Assembly (NCBI GenBank): GCA_002432085.1
Contig: DJFN01000037.1
Coordinates: forward strand, 3,813-19,176
Source of the DNA: Flavobacteriales bacterium UBA5871
Lineage (GTDB): Bacteria > Bacteroidota > Bacteroidia > Flavobacteriales_D > Crocinitomicaceae
Direction: 5' to 3'
Length of the DNA: 15,364 bases
Positions 1-5,496 of the stretch are shown here, piece after piece. Position numbers and translations under genes: made by a program. Below the pieces are notes generated by a model. It saw nothing but the letters and a program-made list of their open reading frames with translations, made no database searches and had not been told where the DNA came from. Each line of letters begins with the position of its first letter. Position 1 is the stretch's first letter.

Positions 1-245
1 AAGCCTGGTACCGCGAAAACGGCAACAAGGAAAAGCTGCTTCGCGAAGCACGAAAATCATTCCGGAAGGTCAAAACGAAGGTCGATAAAAGAGATTATTG
101 GGTGCGCTACGAATATACCATCCGGTTCCACGGAACAAAAATACCGGTCGAATTTGGTGAGCCTTACAGAAAAGAGCTGTCCGAAGAGGAAATGTACCAG
201 ATGCTGTTCGAAAGTCCGTTCTACCGAATGCTTTTGCGATTATAG
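1..245 (+). CDS. C-terminal end of an unrecognised protein (partial)
   Basis: An open frame enters from the left edge (first complete codon at position 3) and ends at TAG 243-245, giving about 80 C-terminal residues. I do not recognise the family. The visible part is highly charged: a lysine/arginine-rich helix-like stretch (KLLREARKSFRKVKTKV) is followed by a segment with alternating hydrophobic residues (VRYEYTIRFHG) that could be beta-strand, and then an acidic SEEEMYQMLFESPFYRMLL tail. No signal peptide or membrane segment is visible in this portion. It converges on the anti-sigma gene with only 23 bp between the two stop codons and no obvious terminator hairpin there. Coding confidence comes from the uninterrupted frame and protein-like composition. 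Confidence 0.7.
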   Translation, partial: AWYRENGNKEKLLREARKSFRKVKTKVDKRDYWVRYEYTIRFHGTKIPVEFGEPYRKELSEEEMYQMLFESPFYRMLLRL

Positions 246-268
246 GAGTTAAACTGTAGGATTAATTC

Positions 269-874
269 TCAAGACGCCCGCGCCACATAAATCCCATTCA
301 GAATCGTCTTCGACGCCGTGTCTTCCTGCAAGGAGCTTCCTTTTGTTTTCACCAATTCCTCGGTGATGGCCGGCAGTTCGATCGCTCCGGCTTCCCAGAC
401 GCGCATCGGTGCGGCATCGATGACCGTTTCCGGCGGATTTGCTGCTGCCGTGTTGTTCCGGATGATTTCGCGCTCGATGTAACGGATCACCGTGTCGGTA
501 ACGATTTTCGTTTGAATGACGGTGTCGGCGCTTACCAATTGCTGCGGGTTTGATTGAGGCTGCTCGTTCGGCTGTGATGTTTCGGGCCACAGGAAGAGGA
601 AAAGCGCGATCGTTGCTGCTACGGACAGTATTGCCTGGTAAAGCGGAATGCTTCTTCCCATCAAGCGAACCGGGGCAAATTTCAGCGGTTTTGCGAGTGG
701 CGGAGCGGGAAAAGCGTGTTCGGCTTCGGTGATCATGCGGCGCTGCAATTCGTAGTCACCGCGCGACAGGTGCTGTTCCACAAAGGCACGGTCTTCTTTG
801 CTGAGCTGATCGAAATCGGTGCTTTCCAGCAGTTCGAACAGGCGTTCTTCGGCGTTATTGAGGTGCTTGTCCAT
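269..874 (-). CDS. single-pass membrane protein, probable anti-sigma factor
   Basis: This 201-residue protein has an acidic N-terminal cytoplasmic part (residues 1-75, rich in Glu/Asp/Leu helices), one hydrophobic segment at about 77-97 (PLYQAILSVAATIALFLFLW), and a polar C-terminal part of about 100 residues predicted to be periplasmic. That is the usual topology of ECF anti-sigma factors. Its ATG follows the TGA of the sigma gene after a single base, so translation is probably coupled. No zinc-binding HxxxCxxC motif is visible, so it would be a non-ZAS type. The anti-sigma role is inferred from position and topology, not from a recognised domain. The periplasmic part (SADTVIQTKIVTDTVIRYIE...) has strand-like alternation and could contact the companion periplasmic protein encoded first in the operon. 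Confidence 0.72.
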   Translation of the reverse strand: MDKHLNNAEERLFELLESTDFDQLSKEDRAFVEQHLSRGDYELQRRMITEAEHAFPAPPLAKPLKFAPVRLMGRSIPLYQAILSVAATIALFLFLWPETSQPNEQPQSNPQQLVSADTVIQTKIVTDTVIRYIEREIIRNNTAAANPPETVIDAAPMRVWEAGAIELPAITEELVKTKGSSLQEDTASKTILNGIYVARAS

Positions 875-875
875 A

Positions 876-1496
876 TCAATTCAATTTAAACAGGGTGGTT
901 TCGTATTTCGGGTCATAAGCTTTCAGGTGCTCGGTCATTTTCTTCGTAGCGTAAAACAGGCGTGATTTCACAGTACCGAGCGATGTTTCCGTGATCTCGG
1001 CGATCTCGTTCAGGCTGAATTGTTCCATGTAGCGCAGCACGAAAGCGGTTTTGTGCGGATGCTCGAGCAGATCGAGGCTGTGTTTCAACAGCTCGTGAAA
1101 GCGTTCCTTTTCGGCGAGGTCTTCGTTGACCGACGTGCGGTCGCGCAGCTCGAATCCGTCGTCGGAAAGGGATTGCATCGGGCTGCGACGGTAAGCCGTT
1201 TTGCACATATTCGACGCGATGGTGAACACCCACGTGTAGAATTTCTTTTCGGGATCATAGAGGTGCTTTTTCTCGAGCAGACGCAGGAACAGCTCCTGTA
1301 CGAAATCATTCGCCAGCTCGTGGTCCTGCAGCATTTTGATGAAATAACCGAGCAGCTTCCGGCTGTAGCGTTTGTGCAGTTCCGTGAGCGCAGCATGCGA
1401 ATGATGGTCGATCACTTCGACCATCAAACGCTCGTCGCTGTACTGCGCTATGTTGTTACGAAACAAGCTCAAGGTTTTGCTGTTATTTCTTGTCAA
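876..1496 (-). CDS. RNA polymerase sigma-70 factor, ECF subfamily
   Basis: The 206-residue protein has the two-domain layout of ECF sigma factors. Region 2 spans about residues 24-105, with the typical DFVQELFLRLLEKK helix and the YTWVFTIASNMCKTAYRR core-binding and -10-recognition segment. Region 4 spans about 134-190, with the helix-turn-helix FSLNEIAEITETSLGTVKSRL that reads the -35 element. It directs RNA polymerase to a dedicated promoter set and is normally held inactive by a membrane anti-sigma factor; the next gene fits that job. The ATG at 1494-1496 lies inside the end of the preceding gene (stop at 1483-1485), a 14-bp overlap that suggests translational coupling. The N-terminal 20 residues and the C-terminal tail (YDPKYETTLFKLN) are extra to the core fold. 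Confidence 0.95.
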   Translation of the reverse strand: MTRNNSKTLSLFRNNIAQYSDERLMVEVIDHHSHAALTELHKRYSRKLLGYFIKMLQDHELANDFVQELFLRLLEKKHLYDPEKKFYTWVFTIASNMCKTAYRRSPMQSLSDDGFELRDRTSVNEDLAEKERFHELLKHSLDLLEHPHKTAFVLRYMEQFSLNEIAEITETSLGTVKSRLFYATKKMTEHLKAYDPKYETTLFKLN

Positions 1497-2637
1497 GAAT
1501 AGCCGAAACTTCGCTTTCCTGACCGGATTTTTTGCTGATCGTGAGCAGCAGGCGCTCGTATTCCTGCATTTTCGCCGGTTGCTCGCTGTCTTTGTAATGC
1601 TGGTAAAGCTTCAGCATGGAAGGCAGGTAGCAGCCATTGAGGTGATCGGCCATTTTTTCACCGATCGAAGCGAAGAAGATCATTTCAAGATAATCGAGCA
1701 GGTAGCGGTGTTCGTAGTTGCGCAGGATCACCGACGTATTGTCGAACGCCTCCGTGGAATATTTGTACGAAAGGCCGGTAAGATACAGCTGTGCCGACCA
1801 CTTATCGCTGATCGTCTGGATAGCTGAAACGGCCACGTAAACCGGATGTTTGCTGCTGTTGGCGATGAAATGCGCGACGATCTTTTCCTGGTTCGCTTTG
1901 TAATTCTCGCCCCACGCGTCTTTGAGGTCGAGTGGAGGCAGTCCGAGCTCTTTCAGAACGGCATTGCGATAATCGTCGATCATGATCAGCGAAAGGTTGA
2001 TGATGCGCACGTCTTTCCGGAAATTTTTGGCTTCCTGTACGATCCATGCTGAGTAAGTGTCGTTGTCGCCAGCGGTAAAAATGATTGCATTCGGGTCTGC
2101 TTCGGCCAGCAGATTGTAGCCCCAGTTCACGATCGCCGGATTGATGACGTTGGACTGGTGCATGAGCTTGCAGGCGTTTTCGTATTCCTTCTGATTGCGC
2201 TGGATCTCGTAATACGTCGCCAGATCTTCATACGTGCGCGGATCGGCCGGATTGATCTCATAGGCTTTTTTCAGGTAAGGAAAGAGATTGGTTTCATTTC
2301 CGCCTTCGGCCCATTTGATGTGATTGGCTTCGAACGATTCCGGAAGGGCTGCGTAGAGATCATCGGAGATCTTTTCTGCCAGATCGCGGTATTCCTTGAA
2401 TTTTTCGTGGTTGGTGCCGTTGTGGAGGTTTCGCAATGCACGGGCGGAGCGGTAGTAATTGTACCAGGCGTCGCCGTTCGTTTTGTCTTTGTCGACCTCG
2501 ACTTTCCATAATTTCAGCTGCGTCAGGTACCAGCTTTCTTCGCGCTGTTCTTTGGCGAATCCGTAAACGGGCTCGGGTTTTTGGGCATAACAAACGGCCG
2601 TAGCGACCACGCACAAAAGGGCAAAAATCAATTTCAT
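1483..2637 (-). CDS. secreted TPR-like protein with DUF2723 C-terminal-like segment
   Basis: This is a 384-residue exported protein. The signal peptide occupies residues 1-18 (cleavage before QKPEP; the Cys at 16 does not fit a lipobox). Residues 25-165 look like TPR/alpha-solenoid helices (SFEANHIKWAEG, YLKKAYEINPADPRTYEDLATYY). Residues 172-217 contain LLAEADPNAIIFTAGDNDTY followed by ...FRKDVRIINLSLI, and 263-294 contain KHPVYVAVSAI...LYLTGLSY. As I know that family, these match the soluble C-terminal part of Bacteroidota DUF2723 membrane proteins (GDNDT..., DVRxxNLSLL, RPxYFA), but here there are no membrane spans. I chose the ATG at 2635-2637 over a GTG two codons upstream because it gives a compact signal peptide. 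It is the first gene of the sigma operon, so a role as periplasmic sensor or target is plausible but unproven. Confidence 0.85.
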   Translation of the reverse strand: MKLIFALLCVVATAVCYAQKPEPVYGFAKEQREESWYLTQLKLWKVEVDKDKTNGDAWYNYYRSARALRNLHNGTNHEKFKEYRDLAEKISDDLYAALPESFEANHIKWAEGGNETNLFPYLKKAYEINPADPRTYEDLATYYEIQRNQKEYENACKLMHQSNVINPAIVNWGYNLLAEADPNAIIFTAGDNDTYSAWIVQEAKNFRKDVRIINLSLIMIDDYRNAVLKELGLPPLDLKDAWGENYKANQEKIVAHFIANSSKHPVYVAVSAIQTISDKWSAQLYLTGLSYKYSTEAFDNTSVILRNYEHRYLLDYLEMIFFASIGEKMADHLNGCYLPSMLKLYQHYKDSEQPAKMQEYERLLLTISKKSGQESEVSAILDKK

Positions 2638-3006
2638 ATTCACGTTGGTTTTAAAAAGAACCGGTGCACCTGTCCTAAGGTTCGACAGTATTACTCAGAC
2701 GTGGGGAAAAGGTTCAGCGTGTAGTTGGAAGTTGGAAGTTGTTTAGTTGGTGAGTTGGTGAGTTGAAGAGTTTTTGAGTTGAAGAGTTTTTGAGTTGGAA
2801 GTTGCAAGAAGCGGTGGTTACGGTATTCGCGGGTCTCAACTATTAAAATCTTCGATGCCGATGAATCTTCTGTTGGAAAACCATTTATGGGCAAACCATT
2901 CCGCCTCGAATTCCAAAGACGGCTGATTTTTTCGTTTGATCTGAATACGCGCTGTTGGTGGCTGTGAACCTGGTCTTATGGGATGAAAGGTGCTGGAGGA
3001 AAGACA
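2638..3006. other. non-coding gap upstream of the sigma operon
   Basis: No convincing gene lies here. It contains the sigma-operon upstream region (2638-2722), where I find no TAnnTTTG housekeeping box but do see AAGGTTC twice, at 2677-2683 and 2709-2715, and an inverted CTGTC...GACAG at 2670-2688. It also holds the AGTT repeat cluster (2723-2806) and, at 2836-3006, a stretch open in the same frame as the upstream TPR gene beyond its stop codon. No intrinsic terminator is visible for the gene ending at 3007. Confidence 0.6.
2723..2806. repeat. degenerate AGTT-based 7-8 bp tandem repeat cluster
   Basis: Read on the plus strand this is a run of about eleven units starting AGTT: AGTTGGA, AGTTGGA, AGTTGTTT, AGTTGGTG twice, AGTTGAAG, AGTTTTTG, AGTTGAAG, AGTTTTTG, AGTTGGA, AGTTGCA. 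The 16-mer AGTTGAAGAGTTTTTG is perfectly duplicated at 2761-2776 and 2777-2792. On the other strand it reads as AACTcaCC-type units. Clusters of this kind recur between genes in many Bacteroidota genomes; their function is not known to me. They create spurious ORFs rich in Gln, Leu, Thr, Asn and Pro. Confidence 0.85.
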
Positions 3007-3741
3007 TTAGTTGCAGCCTTTCAATTTTGCAACGATATTCGCTGGGGCATCTTCGCCAACGAATTCATACACATCTGCTGCTCCACGGTACCAAATACAT
3101 GCATTTGCGTGATCGCCCATTTCAACATAAATGTCTCCCAGCAGCTCATCGAATAAAGGCCACATTGAGTCTGTAAAATTCGTTTTACGGACAAAGGCAA
3201 ACGCCTCCTCTTTTTTTCCTTGTTTCCAGAGAATTTCCAGTTCGAGACGATCGGCAGATTCTATGTCAAAATCGGGAGATTTACACGCTCTTCTTAAATC
3301 GGCCACTGCCAGTTCGTATTCACCAAGTGAGAAATAAGCTTCAGCTCGTGCATAATAAGCAAATCCATGATTGTTGTCGTAGGCAACAGCTTTTGTATAC
3401 AACTCAATGGTTTCCCGAATGCCAGCCTCGGTAGTGTCTTGACTTAGCGCGGCGAGGTTATAGTAAGCGTGTGGAAAAGTAGAATCGGCGGCAATGGCCT
3501 GTTTATAAAATCCAGCTGCTTCCTCAGTGCTGTACGGCGTATCAACGCTTAGACCGGAAATCCAGAAAATCCATGGGTCGTTTGGATTTTGCTTCCGCAG
3601 TTGCTTCAATTCTTTTTGCAGGGATTCGCTTGTCGGATCTTCATTGAACTTGTTCCATACATTTTTATACTTGGCAGGAGGTTCCTGCGAAAAAGCGGTT
3701 TGAATGCAGAAAAGGAACAGGATAAAGATGGCGCTGCGCAT
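3007..3741 (-). CDS. periplasmic tetratricopeptide-repeat protein
   Basis: The 244-residue protein starts with a clear signal peptide (residues 1-18, cleavage before QEPPAKY), so it should be periplasmic. TPR-like helix pairs follow: about 72-105 (AAGFYKQAIAADSTFPHAYYNLAAL), about 108-140 (TIELYTKAVAYDNNHGFAYYARAEAY), about 141-155 (GEYELAVADLRRAC), then a linker and a last helical pair at about 198-225 (LLGDIYVEMGDHANACIWYRGAA). TPRs are protein-protein scaffolds, so the specific partner is not deducible. It is the last gene of the envelope gene run, 43 bp after the outer-membrane barrel gene, and may also have its own promoter (TACCTTCG just upstream). It differs in sequence from the TPR-like protein of the sigma operon. 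Confidence 0.85.
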   Translation of the reverse strand: MRSAIFILFLFCIQTAFSQEPPAKYKNVWNKFNEDPTSESLQKELKQLRKQNPNDPWIFWISGLSVDTPYSTEEAAGFYKQAIAADSTFPHAYYNLAALSQDTTEAGIRETIELYTKAVAYDNNHGFAYYARAEAYFSLGEYELAVADLRRACKSPDFDIESADRLELEILWKQGKKEEAFAFVRKTNFTDSMWPLFDELLGDIYVEMGDHANACIWYRGAADVYEFVGEDAPANIVAKLKGCN

Positions 3742-3755
3742 AGATTCTTTTTTTG

Positions 3756-3763
3756 CGAAGGTA
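3756..3763 (-). promoter_or_regulatory. candidate Bacteroidota -7 box (TACCTTCG)
   Basis: On the minus strand TACCTTCG matches TAnnTTTG at all but one position. It lies about 15 nt before the ATG of the TPR gene, with a TTTG (3786-3789 on the plus complement) about 22 nt further upstream as a possible -33 element. The spacing is slightly longer than usual. It could give the last gene of the run a separate transcript. Confidence 0.35.
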
Positions 3764-3784
3764 CGGCTTTGTGTCTAAAGCTGA

Positions 3785-4504
3785 TCAAAACCGGTAATAA
3801 CAACTGAATTGAACTCCTGCGTTCCACGGACTGAATCCAAAGAAATACGGTTTGCTGATATTGTTGATTCCCAAACGGAACGTTGGGGCCATGCGAAGTG
3901 CAAAACGATCGTTCAGGCTATAATGCACGCCAACCGCAGCTTCGGCGGACATCAGGAAGCGGTGGTAATTATCGGTGCCGACGTTTTGGGTGTCAGGCCA
4001 GTCGTCTTTCGGGAAATCAATCGTGGTTTGCTGCCCCACGAGATAACCTCCGGTGACGGAAAGGCTGGTCAGCAGCTTCCATTTTCTCTGGCCGAACAAA
4101 CCGTTTGCTCTGAGCGGAATTTCCAGGTAATGAAAGCGGAAATCGTAATCAACATGGTCCCGTAAAACGATGTCGCCATGACCAATCGGGCCGCCCAAAA
4201 ATCCGCGTCGTACTCCAATATAGCGTTGGTCGGGTGTCAGGAAGCCTTTCAATGAATAGAAAACGCCTGTTTCGAGCTCGAGCCAGTTATTGCAACTATA
4301 GGTCGCGGTAGCGCCCGTCGTATAACCGAATCGCGGTCGATCGTTGCCATGATTTTCGCCATGAAAGCCTTTTCCGGTTACCAAAAAGGTACGATAAGCA
4401 ACTTCAGGCGAGAAATGAACGCCCAGCTGAAATTTGCCGGTTTCATCCTGACCGAACGCAATCGCGGTAAGCGACAAAAGCGCGAATGGTGTTATTAGTC
4501 TCAT
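3785..4504 (-). CDS. outer-membrane beta-barrel protein (PorT/OmpW-like fold)
   Basis: This 239-residue protein has a signal peptide (residues 1-18, cleavage before QDETGKF). It then shows repeated amphipathic strand patterns separated by glycine/aspartate-rich loops: FQLGVHFSPEVAYRTFL, FGYTTGATATYSCNNWLELETGVFYSLKGFL, YDFRFHYLEIPLRANGLF, WKLLTSLSVTGGYLVG, MSAEAAVGVHYSLNDRFALRMAPTFRLGI. It ends in Phe (VQFSCYYRF), the usual C-terminal signature for outer-membrane barrel insertion. The EIPL...N motif in the middle is typical of Bacteroidota outer-membrane barrel (porin-like) families. It sits 5 bp after the CHU_C gene, so co-expression with T9SS cargo is likely; a role as anchor or partner for that cargo is inference. 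It is shorter than the PorP/SprF proteins that usually accompany CHU_C proteins. Confidence 0.85.
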   Translation of the reverse strand: MRLITPFALLSLTAIAFGQDETGKFQLGVHFSPEVAYRTFLVTGKGFHGENHGNDRPRFGYTTGATATYSCNNWLELETGVFYSLKGFLTPDQRYIGVRRGFLGGPIGHGDIVLRDHVDYDFRFHYLEIPLRANGLFGQRKWKLLTSLSVTGGYLVGQQTTIDFPKDDWPDTQNVGTDNYHRFLMSAEAAVGVHYSLNDRFALRMAPTFRLGINNISKPYFFGFSPWNAGVQFSCYYRF

Positions 4505-4509
4505 AGTTA

Positions 4510-5493
4510 TTACTTGAATAGATGAATGAATTGTTGTCTTGAAAACGTTTCGCCGAACCGGCTTTCGGCCACGGCTTTGATAAAGTACACGCCTTCGGGA
4601 ACATCGGTGCCGTTTTGATCGCGCCCGTCCCAGCTTTCGACCAGCCCGTCGTACTCTCGCACGAGGTTGCCCCAGCGGTTAAATACCTGCATGTTCAGGC
4701 TCGAAAGATTATGGTACTGAACGCGGTAAACAGCATTGACCGTGTCGCCATTGGGCGTGAAAACATTCGGCAGCTCGAGCACCACGGCAAGCAGGGAATC
4801 TTTGTTGCAGGGCGTGAGGGAGACGTCGTCGAAGAAATAGAATGGTACTTTGCTTCCGCCCGGCTCATACGGCATGTTTTGATATTTGGTAATGTTTTGT
4901 CCGAAGAACCCAATGTTAAGATATTGTTCCGATCCTTGTGCAATGTAGTAACCTGAAATTTCTACCCATTCGTTTTCACTCAACAGCTGTTCTCCGGATG
5001 ATACGTGAGGACCGGCAATTGAAATCTCGCTTGCTGTTATCTCGGCATCCGTGAAATAAACCCCTAACGGCTTAGCCCAGTACAGCATATTTTCGATGCG
5101 TGAATTTTTCACCCAAAAGGAGACGCAATAAGCACTATCCTTAACCAGCGGTTGAACGAGTTGAACACTTGCTACTTCGCGATAATTCGATTCCTGTGCA
5201 TAGCAAAGACCTATCATGCCTTCCCCGGAGTGAGGGTAGGAGTATCCGCGGATGGTATTGGGTGGCTGAAGTTCGGGGATTGGCAAACACATATGTAATA
5301 CATCAACGGTATTTTCAGAATAATTAAAAGTGAACCAATCAGCTATGAATCCTTCAATCGGATGATCCATAATATCAACATTGCAGTCGTTCATTTGTTC
5401 AAATCCGGGATTAGGAACCATATTTTGAGCAGAGACGAGCGGGGGCAAAAATCCCAATAAAAAAGTCGTGATAATGCCCCTGCTACCTGTCAT
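4510..5493 (-). CDS. T9SS-secreted protein with CHU_C (type B) sorting domain
   Basis: The 327-residue protein begins with a signal peptide (about residues 1-22, cleavage before QNMVPNPG). Next is a roughly 200-residue jelly-roll-like domain: NMVPNPGFE...ADWFTFN...PHSGEGMIGL...YREVASVQLVQPLVKDSAYCVSFWV...NEWVEISGYYIAQG...YFFDDVSL. This arrangement is common in Bacteroidota surface proteins and resembles carbohydrate-binding jelly rolls. The last 87 residues (about 241-327) are a gliding-motility-associated C-terminal domain: LPNVFTPNGDTVN, VFNRWGNLV, SWDGRDQNGTDVPEGVYF and the final QFIHLFK. That domain directs type IX secretion of the type B class. The start is 3 bp after the stop of the 840-residue gene and the stop is 5 bp before the barrel gene, so this is a tight operon. 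Confidence 0.92.
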   Translation of the reverse strand: MTGSRGIITTFLLGFLPPLVSAQNMVPNPGFEQMNDCNVDIMDHPIEGFIADWFTFNYSENTVDVLHMCLPIPELQPPNTIRGYSYPHSGEGMIGLCYAQESNYREVASVQLVQPLVKDSAYCVSFWVKNSRIENMLYWAKPLGVYFTDAEITASEISIAGPHVSSGEQLLSENEWVEISGYYIAQGSEQYLNIGFFGQNITKYQNMPYEPGGSKVPFYFFDDVSLTPCNKDSLLAVVLELPNVFTPNGDTVNAVYRVQYHNLSSLNMQVFNRWGNLVREYDGLVESWDGRDQNGTDVPEGVYFIKAVAESRFGETFSRQQFIHLFK

Positions 5494-5496
5494 CTG

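Noticed and set aside
2691..2894. 67-residue minus-strand ORF across the AGTT repeat
   Set aside because: Its sequence (LQLTNSPTKQLPTSN) is just the translation of the repeat units; such ORFs are a known artefact of these clusters and there is no promoter or domain.
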